Source: Kaistia terrae
GTDB taxonomy: Bacteria > Pseudomonadota > Alphaproteobacteria > Rhizobiales > Kaistiaceae
DNA: 64,000 nt
Reading direction: 5' to 3'
Assembly (NCBI RefSeq): GCF_026344005.1
Contig: NZ_JAPKNH010000007.1
Span: 186,001 to 250,000 of the forward strand
The translations under genes were made by a program, and so were the position numbers. The notes under the pieces are model-generated. The model searched no databases. It was given only the letters and a program-made list of their open reading frames with translations, and was not told where the DNA came from. This document shows, in pieces, positions 43,433 through 54,037 of this stretch (the stretch's first letter is position 1; every line of letters starts with the position of its first letter).

Positions 43433-44347
43433 ATGTCCGCAGTTTCCATCGCCGCGCCGCCTCGGGCGCGACGGCGCTTGCCCGACTATACGCCGTGGCT
43501 TCTCATCAGCCCGTCGATCCTGCTGCTGGTGGCGCTGATCGCGTTCCCGCTGCTGTTCGCGCTGAAAAACAGCTTCTACTTCTGGAACCTGCAGATGGGC
43601 CCTGCGCCGATGGGTTTCATCGGCCTCGACAACTACCGCATGGCGCTGTCGAACGGCATGTTCCTGGAATCGCTGCGGACGACGCTGCTGATGACGGTGG
43701 TCGGCACGACCGTGCAGTTCAGCCTCGGCCTCGCCATCGCGCTGCTGCTGTTGCGCCGGTTGCACGGCATCAAGATGACCCGCGTGCTGCTGATCATGCC
43801 GACGACCATCGCGCCGATCGTCGTCGGGTTCCTGTTCCGCTACATGTACGATCCGAATGGCGGGCTGATCCCCTGGCTGCTGACCTCGGCCGGCATTCCG
43901 CTTCCCGCCGCCGGCCTGCTCGGCTCGCCGTCGACGGCGCTCTGGGCAGTGTTGTTCGCCGATATCTGGCAGTGGACGCCGTTCTTCGCGATCGTCCTCT
44001 ATGCAGCGCTGCTGGCTGTTCCGGGCGAGATCGTCGAGGCGGCGAAGATCGACGGCGTCTCGCCCTGGAAGCAATTGCTTCACATCAAGCTGCCGCTGAT
44101 CCGCAAGACGGCGCTGATCATCGTCATGCTGCGCTTCATGCAGATCTTCAATACTTTCGATCTCGTCGTCGTGCTGACCAAGGGAGGTCCCGGAACGTCG
44201 AGCCGGACACTTGGCTACAGCCTTTATCAAGCCGGCATGGTCGATTTCAACATAGGCGTTTCCAGCGCCATGACGTGGATGATGGTGATCATCGTCAACG
44301 CGATCATCGGCCTGTTTGTCTTCTTCGCGTTCAAGGATTGGGATTGA
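43433..44347 (+). CDS. CUT1 carbohydrate ABC importer permease, MalF-like, second cluster
   Basis: A 304-residue permease with six helices; start MSAVSIAAPPRARRRLPDYT, first helix PWLLISPSILLLVALIAFPL. The EAA loop is EIVEAAKIDGVSPWKQLLHI, and LTKGGPGTSSRTLGYSLYQA is a conserved MalF-family loop. It is 150 bases after the binding-protein gene and 1 base before the next permease. No ATPase gene in the cluster. Confidence 0.94.
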   Translation: MSAVSIAAPPRARRRLPDYTPWLLISPSILLLVALIAFPLLFALKNSFYFWNLQMGPAPMGFIGLDNYRMALSNGMFLESLRTTLLMTVVGTTVQFSLGLAIALLLLRRLHGIKMTRVLLIMPTTIAPIVVGFLFRYMYDPNGGLIPWLLTSAGIPLPAAGLLGSPSTALWAVLFADIWQWTPFFAIVLYAALLAVPGEIVEAAKIDGVSPWKQLLHIKLPLIRKTALIIVMLRFMQIFNTFDLVVVLTKGGPGTSSRTLGYSLYQAGMVDFNIGVSSAMTWMMVIIVNAIIGLFVFFAFKDWD

Positions 44348-44348
44348 G

Positions 44349-45182
44349 ATGGAAGGCTCGGAGAGCGTCGCGGGCCGTCTGCTCGGCTATGCAGCCATGG
44401 TGCTGTTGCTGCTGGTATTCATCGGCCCAATCATCTGGTTCGTGCTGCTGGCGATCCGGCCGGCCGAAACCTACTTTTCCATGCCGCCCGTTCTCTCGTT
44501 CAAGCCGAACTGGGAATCGATCCGCTACACCTTCTTCGATCCCGGCAACAACGCGCCGCAGCTGCTGAACAGCCTGATCGTCGCCGTCGGGGCGGTGGCG
44601 CTGAACCTGCCGTTCTCGTTTCCGGCCGCCTATGCGCTGTCGCGCTACAAGATCCGCGGCCGCAAGCACATCATGCTCTGGTATCTCGGCCTGCTGATGG
44701 CGCCGCCGGTCGCCTTTCTCATCCCCTACTCGATCCTCGCCAGCCTGGCGGGCGTCAAGGGCACCTACTTCTCGATGATCCTGATCTCGCAGACTCTCAC
44801 CATTCCGTTCTCGGTCTGGCTGATGCGCTCGTTCATCGACGAGGTGCCGATCGAGATCGAGGAAGCGGCCCGCATCGACGGCGCCGGCACGACGACGATC
44901 CTGCTGAAATTCATCCTGCCGATGGTGATGCCGGGCCTGATCGTCACCTCGATGTTCGCCTTCGTGTTCTCGTGGAACAACGCGGCCTTCCCGCTGGTTC
45001 TCGCCAATCGCAGCACGACGACGCTGCCGGTCGGCACGCTGCAATATTTCGGCACCGCCGGCGTCACCTGGGGCTTCATCGCCTCCGCCGCCGTCGCCGC
45101 CATGATCCCCCCCATGCTGATCTTCCTCGTGCTCGACCGCTATGTCGTCCGAGGCCTGACTTTTGGTTCCGTGAAAGGATGA
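44349..45182 (+). CDS. CUT1 carbohydrate ABC importer permease, MalG-like, second cluster
   Basis: A 277-residue permease (MEGSESVAGRLLGYAAMVLL start). The EAA loop EIEEAARIDGAGTTTILLKF is followed by ILPMVMPGLIVTSMFAFVFS, and the C-terminus is LDRYVVRGLTFGSVKG as in MalG proteins. It is followed within 7 bases by the oxidoreductase gene. Confidence 0.94.
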   Translation: MEGSESVAGRLLGYAAMVLLLLVFIGPIIWFVLLAIRPAETYFSMPPVLSFKPNWESIRYTFFDPGNNAPQLLNSLIVAVGAVALNLPFSFPAAYALSRYKIRGRKHIMLWYLGLLMAPPVAFLIPYSILASLAGVKGTYFSMILISQTLTIPFSVWLMRSFIDEVPIEIEEAARIDGAGTTTILLKFILPMVMPGLIVTSMFAFVFSWNNAAFPLVLANRSTTTLPVGTLQYFGTAGVTWGFIASAAVAAMIPPMLIFLVLDRYVVRGLTFGSVKG

Positions 45183-45189
45183 AACGGAA

Positions 45190-46236
45190 ATGACGTCATC
45201 GCGTAAAATTCGCTTCGGCGTAGTCGGGGCGGGCCTCTGGGGCTCGTTCCATTGCAAGACCCTGAGCGCCATCGACGGCGCCGAGCTCGCCGCCGTCTGC
45301 GATCTCGACCCGGCGCGCGTCGCCGACATGCAGAAGCAGTTCGGCGCGGCCAAGGCCTATACCGACTATCGCGAGCTGTTGGCTGACCCCGACATCGACG
45401 CCGTCACTGTGGCGACGCCTGATTTCGCCCATGGCGACATCGTGCTGGCGGCGATCCAGGCCGGCAAGCATGTGATGAGCGAGAAGCCGCTGGCGACGAC
45501 GCTCGCCGAAGCAGAGGCGATCGCCGATGCCGCGGATCGCAGCGGTCGCAAGGTGATGGTCGATTTCCACAATCGCGTCAGCCCGGCCATCGTCGCCCTT
45601 CGCGATACGATTGCCGCCGGCGACATCGGCTTGCCGCTACATGGCGCCGCGCGCCTCTCCAACACGCTGTTCGTGCCGTTCGAGCTGCTTTCCTGGGCCA
45701 GCAAATCGTCGGCGCTGTGGTTCCTCGGCAGCCACTCCGTCGATGCCTTGCGCTTTGTCATGGGTTCCGAGGTCAAGCGCGTCCAGGCCATGGTACGCCG
45801 CGGCTTCCTCGCCTCGCAGGGCGTCGACACCGCCGACGTGCATGTCGCCGTGCTGGAGTTCGAGAATGGCGCGGTGATCTCGCTGGAAAACAGCTGGGTG
45901 CTGCCGAACGACATGCCCAACATCGTCGATTTCAAGATCGAGATCGTCGGCGAGAAGGGGCTGGTCCAGGTAGAACCGACCCAGGCAGGGCCTTTCCGGA
46001 AGTTCACCGGACCCGGTCTTCGCACGGCCGACCTCTTCGGCGTCACGCCGGCTGCCGGTGGTCGCATCGGTGGCTTCGTCATGGAAGCGATTGCCCGCTT
46101 CATTGACGCGGTCGCGACCGATGCGCCGGTCATTGCCGACGCGCGCGACGGCCTGCAAGTGACGCGCGTACTGGCAGCGATCGAACAGGCAGCCGCGTCC
46201 GGCACGACCATCACTCTGTCCGACGGCGTCGCCTGA
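45190..46236 (+). CDS. Gfo/Idh/MocA-family NAD(P)-dependent oxidoreductase
   Basis: A 348-residue sugar/cyclitol dehydrogenase-like enzyme. The N-terminal Rossmann fold has FGVVGAGLWGSFHCKTLSAI. The family's EKP motif is HVMSEKPLATTLAEAEAIAD, with the lysine likely near the active site. The C-terminal beta-sheet domain begins around residue 125 and includes WFLGSHSVDALRFVMGSEVK, where the histidine is the usual second catalytic candidate. It closes the CUT1 operon and presumably oxidises the imported sugar or inositol-like compound. Confidence 0.92.
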   Translation: MTSSRKIRFGVVGAGLWGSFHCKTLSAIDGAELAAVCDLDPARVADMQKQFGAAKAYTDYRELLADPDIDAVTVATPDFAHGDIVLAAIQAGKHVMSEKPLATTLAEAEAIADAADRSGRKVMVDFHNRVSPAIVALRDTIAAGDIGLPLHGAARLSNTLFVPFELLSWASKSSALWFLGSHSVDALRFVMGSEVKRVQAMVRRGFLASQGVDTADVHVAVLEFENGAVISLENSWVLPNDMPNIVDFKIEIVGEKGLVQVEPTQAGPFRKFTGPGLRTADLFGVTPAAGGRIGGFVMEAIARFIDAVATDAPVIADARDGLQVTRVLAAIEQAAASGTTITLSDGVA

Positions 46237-46294
46237 CCGTCCGCAGGCCTATCTCATGGAAAAGGGCGGCGGCGCGTTGCTTCGCGCCGCCGCT

Positions 46295-47095
46295 TCAACG
46301 TCCTTTGGGCTTGGTCTCCGAGGCGATGCTCTTGCGCAGGGCGTCGAGGATGCTGACGACATTGCCCTTCGTCTCCGGCGCAGCCTTGCGCGCGGCCGGC
46401 TTCTTGCCCTTTTTCTTGGCGGCGATGATCTCCAAAAGCCGATCCTGCACCGGGTCGGTGGCCATGGCGGGCGACCACGGCTTGGTGCGCTCCTGGATCA
46501 GGGTCTGCATCATCTCCATCAATTTCGGATCAGGCTTCGCCTCGCCAAGACCCTCGAAATAATTGGTCTCGTCGCGGATCTCGTCGCCATAGTGCAGCGT
46601 CCAAAGCTCGATGCCGTTTTCACGCGGCTTCAGCATCACGGCACGCTCGCGTCGATAGAGCACAAGCCTTGAAATCCCGACCGTCTCGGTTGCCGCCATC
46701 GCGTCGCGAATGACCGAAAAGGCCTCTTCGCCGACTGGATCGTCCGGCACCAGATAATGCGGCTTGTCGTACCAGATCCAACCGATGTCATCGCGCGGCA
46801 CGAACATCTCGATGTCGATAGTGCGCGTGCTCTCGAGGGCGACGGAATCGATCTCGTCATCCTCGAGCATCAAATACTCATCCTCGCCGCGCTGGTAGCC
46901 CTTGACCTGCTCGTCGTCCTCGACGGCCTCGCCGGTCGCGCTGTCGACATACTCGCTCACCACCCGGTTGCCGGTGGCGCGGTTCAGCGTGTGAAAGCGG
47001 ACCTTCTCGTTGTCGGTCGTGGCAGGGATCATCGCCACCGGGCACGTCACGAGCGAGAGCTTCAGATAGCCCTTCCAGAACGAACGCGGCGCCAT
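46295..47095 (-). CDS. Ku homodimeric DNA end-binding protein, second copy
   Basis: A 266-residue Ku: MAPRSFWKGYLKLSLVTCPV, VRFHTLNRATGNRVVSEYVD and DDIGWIWYDKPHYLVPDDPV. It is clearly homologous to the first Ku (36594-37454) but diverged, for example in RFHTLNRATGNRVVSEYVD against TFHTLNRATGNRVRRHYVD. It ends in a lysine-rich tail (AAKKKGKKPAARKAAPETKG). It stands alone, without a ligase gene nearby. Rhizobial genomes commonly carry several ku genes with different partners or conditions. Start 47095 is the family start. Confidence 0.94.
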   Translation of the reverse strand: MAPRSFWKGYLKLSLVTCPVAMIPATTDNEKVRFHTLNRATGNRVVSEYVDSATGEAVEDDEQVKGYQRGEDEYLMLEDDEIDSVALESTRTIDIEMFVPRDDIGWIWYDKPHYLVPDDPVGEEAFSVIRDAMAATETVGISRLVLYRRERAVMLKPRENGIELWTLHYGDEIRDETNYFEGLGEAKPDPKLMEMMQTLIQERTKPWSPAMATDPVQDRLLEIIAAKKKGKKPAARKAAPETKGNVVSILDALRKSIASETKPKGR

Positions 47096-47171
47096 GATGC
47101 GGCCTCCGTTGGGTTGCAACGGGGGACCAATGCATCAGGCGGGCCGGAGGTTCCGGCCCAGCCCGAACCGG

Positions 47172-47624
47172 TCAGGCCGTCTCTTCGCAGAGTGCCGTAT
47201 AGACCTGCTCCGGCAGGCCTGCCTGGCGGATCGACTTCACGACCTTGGAGGAGCGCAGCTTGCGGGCCATGCTGGCGAGCACGTTCAGATAGCCGCCGGA
47301 GTTCTGGCCGGGCATCAGGAGCAGGCAGACGATGTCGACCGGGATATCGTCGATCGATTCAAAATCGATCGGCTTCTTCAGCCGGGCCACCATGCCGAAC
47401 GGGACTTCGAGTCCCGGAACCGGCGCATGCGGGATCGCAACGCCCTCGCCGACACCGGTCGAACCCAGCTTTTCGCGATTGTAGATGGCCTGGAAGATGT
47501 CGTCGGCCGGAAGGCCCAACATCAGCGCGGCCTGTTCCGACAGGCTGCGCAGCAGCTTCGTCTTGGAAGGCGCCGGCAAATCGATCATCACGCTTTCGGG
47601 CTTGATGAATTCGGAAAGATTCAT
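47172..47624 (-). CDS. PTS EIIA-type regulatory protein (PtsN/EIIA-Ntr-like)
   Basis: A 150-residue EIIA-2-fold protein: MNLSEFIKPESVMIDLPAPS, KTKLLRSLSEQAALMLGLPA, the phospho-acceptor motif GEGVAIPHAPVPGL with His66, and DIVCLLLMPGQNSGGYLNVL. No EIIB or EIIC domain is attached, so it is regulatory. It lies 63 bases after kdpE in the same direction. EIIA-Ntr is known in Escherichia coli to bind KdpD and the K+ transporter TrkA, which makes this link meaningful. It may be a second copy rather than the rpoN-linked ptsN. Start 47624 is the family start. Confidence 0.88.
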   Translation of the reverse strand: MNLSEFIKPESVMIDLPAPSKTKLLRSLSEQAALMLGLPADDIFQAIYNREKLGSTGVGEGVAIPHAPVPGLEVPFGMVARLKKPIDFESIDDIPVDIVCLLLMPGQNSGGYLNVLASMARKLRSSKVVKSIRQAGLPEQVYTALCEETA

Positions 47625-47687
47625 AGTCTCACTCGCATCGGCGCCACGTAGCGCATCAGATCCAGGCACAACCCGTGCCAATTTCGT

Positions 47688-48376
<689 letters not shown>

Positions 48377-48380
<4 letters not shown>

Positions 48381-51094
48381 GACAGCTCTTCCAGCGTGGC
48401 GATGTCGGCGGACACCGGCATCCTGATCGTGAACACCGCGCCGGAACGATCCGCTCGGTTTTCGGCCTGGATCGTGCCGCCCATCGCCTCGACAAAGCCG
48501 CGGCAGATCGAAAGCCCGAGCCCGGTTCCAGCCCGCACCTGATCGGACTTGCGCACGCGATAGAAGGTATCGAAGACGCGTTCAAGGTCGGCGGGCGGAA
48601 TGCCCGGCCCCTCATCCATCACCTGCAGCAGCACAAAACCGCCATCGGTCCAACCCTGGATCCGGACTGTCGTGTCGTCCGGCGCATATTTCGCGGCATT
48701 GTCGAACAGGTTGAACAACACCTGTTCGAACAGAACAGGATCCAGCCGCACCATCGGCAAATCGGCAGGGATCGCCACCTGGACCTCGTGTTGCGCCAGG
48801 ATCTTGGTGGCGCGGCGAAGCGCCGTGCCGACGACATCGCCGACATAGTGGGGCGAGGCATTCGGCTCCATCGCGCCGGATTCGATCCGCGTCATGTCGA
48901 GTAGATTGGCGATGAAACGGTGCAGCCGCTCCGACTCGTCAATGACGGTCGAGAGCAGTTCGACACGATCTTCCTCGGGGATCGCCTTCGGATAATCGCG
49001 CAGTGCCTCTGCCGCGCCCATGATGGCGGCGAGCGGCGTCTTCAGGTCATGCGAGATTGAGGTCAACAGCGCCGAGCGCAACCGATCCGCCTCGGCAGCG
49101 AGCCTTGCCCTGTCGACATCGGCGACCAGCTCGATCCGCTCGATGGCGAGCGCCGCCTGGTCGGCGAGCGAGTCGAACAGCCGCTGCTCCTCCGGCGTCA
49201 GCAGCGGGCCCTGCCCGTCATCGTCGAGGCCGACGACGCCGACGGCTGTGCGTCCGGTGCGCAACGGCAGATAGAGTCGCCTGGCGCCGGGCAGCGTATC
49301 GGCGCCGCGACCGGCCGGGCGATTATGCTCCCAGGCCCAGCGCGCGGCCGCGATGTCGGCGTCGACCAGCGTATCGTCCGGTGGGTACCCGGCGCGAACC
49401 GCGATCGTGCCGTTTTCCGGCAGCAGCACGACGACACGCACCTTCAGCATCGAGGCGATCTGGTAGACGGTCGCCCAGAGCACGTCCTCGAGCGTACCGG
49501 CGCCGGCCAGCTTCTTGCTGAACAGATACAGCCCCTCGGTCGTGCGGGCGCGCTGACGCGCGGCGGCGGCCTGTCGCTGGACGCGGGCGGTCAAATTGCT
49601 GGCGATGACCGCGACGCCGAGGAAGAAAACGAAGGCGATGACGCTTTCCGGGTCGCCTATGTCGAGCGTGTAGAGCGGCGGCAGGAAGAAGAAGTTGAAG
49701 GCGAGCGCCGATACCACCGAGGTGAACAAGGCCGGCCACAGCCCGGCCGTGACGGCCGATGCCAGCACCGCCATCAGGAAGACCAGCGCGAGATTGCGCA
49801 CATCGAGCACGTGCAGCAACAGCATGGCGAAGGCGAGCGCGATGCCAACATAGAAGACACCGAGCGCATAGGGCCGCGGCTTGAACCGGGAAGGCGTGGC
49901 CAGCGCCACCTCGCGCGCCGGCGGGGCCTCGCGATCGTCGCCGGAAATGACATGGACGCTGATGTCGCCGGCAAGCCGGATCAAATCATGCGAGACAGAA
50001 CCTTCGACCGTCTCGCGCCAGCGCGACTTGGTCGGCTTGCCAACGATGATGTGCGTAGCGTTGGAGGCCATCGCGTGGCGGACGATGTCGCGCGCCACAT
50101 CCTGGCCCGGCAGCGTGATCGCCTCGCCGCCCAGTTGTTCGGCCAGCCGCAACGTCGCGGCGACACGATCCTTCGCCGCCTCCGGCAATCCGGCCGAACG
50201 CGCCGTCTCGATGTAAAGCGCTGCCCAGGGAGCCCGCAGCCGGTCCGCCTGCCGCCGCGCATAGCGGATGAGCGACGCGCTGCGGGGCTGCTCGTCGATA
50301 CAGACAAGCACGCGGTCGCCCGCCGCCCAGGGGCCTGAGATGGCATGGGCCTGCATGTGGCTGACGAGCTGCTCGTCGACCCGCTGCGCCGTGCGGCGAA
50401 GCGCAAGCTCGCGCAGCGCGGTCAGATTGCCGGGCGAAAAATAGTTCTCGATTGCCCGCTTGGCCGTGCCGGCGAAATAGACCTTGCCCTCGTGCAGGCG
50501 CTTGATCAGGTCGTCCGGCGTCAGGTCGATGACCTCGACGTCATCGGCGCGGTCGATGATCGAATCCGGCACGGTCTCCCGCACCCGGATGCGGGTGATC
50601 TGGGCGACGACGTCGTTCAGGCTTTCGACATGCTGGATGTTGAGAGTCGTGTAGACGTCGATGCCGCGCGCCAGGATCTCCTCGACATCGAGATAGCGCT
50701 TGGGGTGGCGGCTGCCCTCGGCATTGGTATGCGCCAGCTCGTCGACCAGCACCAGCGCCGGCCGCCGCGCGAGGATGGCGTCGATGTCCATCTCTTCGAG
50801 CACCCGGCCGCGATAATCGACGATTCTGCGCGGGATGACTTCAAAACCTTCGACCAGCGCTTGGGTCTCCGCCCGGCCATGCGTCTCGACCACGCCGATG
50901 ACAACGTCGACGCCGTCTGCCTTTCGGGCGCGGCCGGACATCAGCATCTCGTAGGTCTTGCCAACGCCCGGCGCCGCGCCGAGGAATATCTTCAGCCGGC
51001 CGCGCGTCTCGCGTGTCGCGCGCTCCAGCAGGGCGTCCGGCGATGGCCGGCTCGGCGCGTCTCGACTGTCGTCAGGCATCCAATCGTGACCCAT
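48377..51094 (-). CDS. kdpD: Sensor histidine kinase KdpD
   Basis: About 905 residues from this start. Domains: N-terminal KdpD ATP-binding region (GRLKIFLGAAPGVGKTYEML; VLVDELAHTNAEGSRHPKRY), a UspA-like domain (about 235-360), four close transmembrane helices (about 385-480), a GAF domain, the phospho-acceptor helix TSISHDLKTPLAAIMGAAEA and the HATPase (LFDNAAKYAPDD, GTGLGLSICRGFVEAMGG). It senses K+ limitation or ionic stress and phosphorylates KdpE. The start is uncertain: GTG at 51139 (7 bases from the kdpC stop), ATG at 51094 and ATG at 51079 are all possible, none with a good ribosome site. Confidence 0.95.
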
Positions 51095-51145
51095 CTGTCC
51101 AAACGGCCGGAACCGGCGCCAGAGCACAGGTTCCGACACTCCCTG

Positions 51146-51715
51146 TCATTGCGCGCCGGCAGCGTCCAGCGCAAGGTTCAAGGCGAGTACGTTGACGACC
51201 GGCTCGCCCATGAAGCCGAGTTGCCGGCCTTCGACATGGCTGTCGACCAACGCCTTGACCGTGACTTCGTCCAGCCCGCGCGCCTTGGCGACGCGGGGCA
51301 CCTGGAACAAGGCAGCCTCCGGCGAGATGTCCGGGTCGAGGCCGCTGCCCGAGGTAGTGACGAGGTCGATCGGCACGGCGGCGTTCGGGTTTTCCGCCTT
51401 CAGCTTTTCAACATCGGCCTTGATGCGCTCGATCAGGGCCGGGTTGCTCGGGCCGAGATTGGAGCCGCCGGAGGCGGCCGCGTCATAGCCCTTGCCGGCG
51501 GCCGAGAGACGGCCGTGGAAATAGCGCTCGGAGGTAAAGTTCTGGCCGATGAGTTCCGAACCGATCACCTTGCCGTCTTTCTCGATCAGGCTGCCATTGG
51601 CCTGGTGCGGGAACAGCGCCTGGGCGATGCCGGTCATGCCCAGCGGATAGATCAGGCCGGTGATGATGGTGAGCGCGACGATCATGAAGATCGCGGGGCG
51701 AAGCTGTTTCAACAT
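51146..51715 (-). CDS. kdpC: K+-transporting P-type ATPase subunit KdpC
   Basis: A 189-residue single-span subunit: one N-terminal helix ([20 protein letters not shown]), then [20 protein letters not shown] and the C-terminal [24 protein letters not shown]-like [16 protein letters not shown]. KdpC couples KdpA and KdpB. It is 11 bases after kdpB. Confidence 0.96.
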   Translation of the reverse strand: MLKQLRPAIFMIVALTIITGLIYPLGMTGIAQALFPHQANGSLIEKDGKVIGSELIGQNFTSERYFHGRLSAAGKGYDAAASGGSNLGPSNPALIERIKADVEKLKAENPNAAVPIDLVTTSGSGLDPDISPEAALFQVPRVAKARGLDEVTVKALVDSHVEGRQLGFMGEPVVNVLALNLALDAAGAQ

Positions 51716-51726
51716 GGGAATATCCT

Positions 51727-53799
51727 TCAGACGAGGCCAAGGGCGGTGATGGCCATGTCGATGGCCTTGATGCCGGCAAATGGCACGATGAGACCGCCGA
51801 CCCCGTAAATCAGCAGGTTGCGCGACAGCAGGGCTCCGGCGCCGACGGCCCGGTATTTGACGCCCCTCAGCGACAGCGGGATCAGCGCGACGATGATCAG
51901 CGCGTTGAAGATGATCGCCGACAGGATCGCGCTTTGCGGCGTTGCGAGGCCCATGATGTTGAGCGCGCCGAGCTGTGGGTAGAAGGCCAGGAACATCGCC
52001 GGGATGATGGCGAAATACTTGGCGACGTCGTTGGCGATCGAGAAGGTGGTCAGCGCGCCGCGCGTCATCAGCAACTGCTTGCCGATCTCCACGATCTCGA
52101 TGAGTTTTGTCGGATCGCTGTCGAGATCGACCATGTTGCCGGCTTCTCGCGCCGCGACGGTACCCGTGTTCATCGCCACGCCGACATCGGATTGCGCCAG
52201 CGCCGGAGCGTCGTTGGTGCCGTCGCCGCACATCGCTACCAGCTTGCCCTTGGCCTGCTCCTCGCGGATCAGCGCCAGCTTCATCTCGGGCGTCGCCTGG
52301 GCGAGGAAGTCGTCGACACCCGCCTCGGCCGCGATGGCCGCCGCCGTCATCGGGTTGTCGCCGGTGATCATCACAGTGCGGATGCCCATGCGGCGAAGCT
52401 CGGCGAAACGCTCCTTGATGCCGCCCTTGACGATGTCCTTGAGGTGGACAACGCCGAGCAGGCGACCATCCCGAACCACGGCCAGCGGCGTGCCGCCCGA
52501 CTTGGCGATGTCGTCGGCGATCGTCTGGATCTCGCGGATCGTGCTGGCGCTTGCCCGGTTGCCGCCGGTGGCGACCGTTGCCAGGTCGACATGCTTCAGC
52601 ACCGCCTCGACCGCGCCCTTGCGGATCGACGAACCATCGAAATCGACGCCGCTCATGCGGGTCTGCGCCGTGAACGGCACGAAGGTCGCATGCAAACTCT
52701 GCATGTCGCGGGCGCGGATGCCGTATTTCTCCTTGGCGAGCACGACGATCGAGCGGCCTTCCGGCGTTTCGTCGGCGAGCGAGGCCAGTTGCGCCGCGTC
52801 GGCCAACTCCTGCTCGGTGACGCCGCGCACCGGGCGAAGCTCGGTCGCCTGGCGGTTGCCGAGCGTGATCGTGCCGGTCTTGTCGAGCAGCAGCGTGTCG
52901 ACATCACCGGCCGCCTCGACGGCGCGGCCCGACATGGCAAGCACGTTGAAGCGCACCAGCCGGTCCATTCCGGCGATGCCGATCGCCGAAAGCAGCGCGC
53001 CGATGGTCGTCGGGATCAAGGTGACGAACAGCGCCACCAGCACGACGACCGGAATATAGCCGCCGGCATAGTTGGCAAAACTCGGGATGGTGACGACGGC
53101 GAGCACGAAGATCAGCGTCATGCCGGCGAGCAGGATGTTGAGTGCGATCTCGTTCGGCGTCTTCTGCCGTTCGGCACCCTCGACCAGCGCAATCATCCGG
53201 TCGATGAAGGTCGAGCCGGCGGCGGCGGTGATGCGGACGCGGATCCAGTCGGACAGCACCTGCGTGCCGCCGGTGACGGCCGAGCGGTCGCCGCCGGATT
53301 CGCGGATGACGGGGGCGGACTCACCCGTGATCGCCGCCTCGTTGACCGAGGCGACGCCCTCGATGACCTCGCCATCGGACGGGATGATGTCACCGGCCTC
53401 GACCAGCACGACATCGCCGACTTTCAGGCTGGTGCCGGGCACGAGCCGGAATGCGTCGCGCTCGCTGCCGGAAAGCAGCTTGGCCTGCGTCTCGGTGCGG
53501 GTACGGCGGAGCGATTCCGCCTGCGCCTTGCCGCGCCCTTCGGCGACGGCCTCGGCGAAATTGGCGAACAGCACCGTGAACCACAGCCAGATGACGATCT
53601 GCAGCGAGAAGCCGAGATTGGCGCCGCCGGTCAAGAGATCGCGCAGGAACAGGATGGTTGTCAGCGCCGACACGACGGCGACGACGAACATCACCGGGTT
53701 GCGCGCCAGGCTGCGCGGATCGAGCTTTTTGAACGCGCCGCTAATGGCAGGAACGAGGATGCGAGCGTCCATGATGCTCGCGGATTTGGACTGGCTCAT
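51727..53799 (-). CDS. kdpB: K+-transporting P-type ATPase catalytic subunit KdpB
   Basis: A 690-residue P-type ATPase. It has the actuator motif [17 protein letters not shown], the phosphorylation motif [15 protein letters not shown] (Asp306), [10 protein letters not shown]-like [20 protein letters not shown] and the hinge [20 protein letters not shown]. It hydrolyses ATP to drive K+ uptake by KdpA. The start ATG at 53799 (MSQSKSAS) has GGAG upstream; the frame extends to 53877 without support. A 61-codon small ORF separates it from kdpA. Confidence 0.97.
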   Translation of the reverse strand: MSQSKSASIMDARILVPAISGAFKKLDPRSLARNPVMFVVAVVSALTTILFLRDLLTGGANLGFSLQIVIWLWFTVLFANFAEAVAEGRGKAQAESLRRTRTETQAKLLSGSERDAFRLVPGTSLKVGDVVLVEAGDIIPSDGEVIEGVASVNEAAITGESAPVIRESGGDRSAVTGGTQVLSDWIRVRITAAAGSTFIDRMIALVEGAERQKTPNEIALNILLAGMTLIFVLAVVTIPSFANYAGGYIPVVVLVALFVTLIPTTIGALLSAIGIAGMDRLVRFNVLAMSGRAVEAAGDVDTLLLDKTGTITLGNRQATELRPVRGVTEQELADAAQLASLADETPEGRSIVVLAKEKYGIRARDMQSLHATFVPFTAQTRMSGVDFDGSSIRKGAVEAVLKHVDLATVATGGNRASASTIREIQTIADDIAKSGGTPLAVVRDGRLLGVVHLKDIVKGGIKERFAELRRMGIRTVMITGDNPMTAAAIAAEAGVDDFLAQATPEMKLALIREEQAKGKLVAMCGDGTNDAPALAQSDVGVAMNTGTVAAREAGNMVDLDSDPTKLIEIVEIGKQLLMTRGALTTFSIANDVAKYFAIIPAMFLAFYPQLGALNIMGLATPQSAILSAIIFNALIIVALIPLSLRGVKYRAVGAGALLSRNLLIYGVGGLIVPFAGIKAIDMAITALGLV

Positions 53800-53842
53800 A
53801 GGAGACTCCAGCTTGGTGTTCCGGTGACAGGCGGTCCGAGCT

Positions 53843-54028
53843 TCAGCTCGCCGCGATCGACCGGATGAAAAGTTCAACGACCAGCGCGACTGCGAACAGC
53901 GCCAGGGTCAGCCCCAGGATGAGGGTGGACGCGCGGGGTGCTCCGCCCTCCCCCCGCGCCAAACCGGCGCGAGGGGAACGGAGAGACCGGACGAGGTGCG
54001 GAGTGGCTAGCCACGAACGATAGCTCAT
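53843..54028 (-). CDS. 61-residue putative small membrane protein between kdpA and kdpB
   Basis: The ATG at 54028 is preceded by TGAGGAGACACC, an excellent ribosome site that overlaps the kdpA stop codon; the gap to kdpA is 9 bases. The N-terminal 33 residues are arginine/proline/glycine-rich ([20 protein letters not shown]) and encoded by a GC hairpin (53951-53976). The last 28 residues form one hydrophobic helix ([20 protein letters not shown]). Not recognised as a named family. The helix resembles KdpF in size and placement, so it may be an extra KdpF-like peptide, or a shorter peptide disrupted by a repeat-like insertion. Confidence 0.6.
   Translation of the reverse strand: MSYRSWLATPHLVRSLRSPRAGLARGEGGAPRASTLILGLTLALFAVALVVELFIRSIAAS
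53951..53976. repeat. GC-rich hairpin inside the kdpA-kdpB small ORF
   Basis: CCCCCGCGCC and GGCGCGAGGGG pair around AAACC, with one bulged A. It has the look of an intergenic REP-like hairpin but lies in frame within the 61-codon ORF. No second copy in this window. Confidence 0.5.
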
Positions 54029-54037
54029 GGTGTCTCC

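Noticed and set aside
51934-53868. 644-codon open frame on the plus strand
   Set aside because: Antisense to kdpB, whose P-type ATPase motifs are complete.
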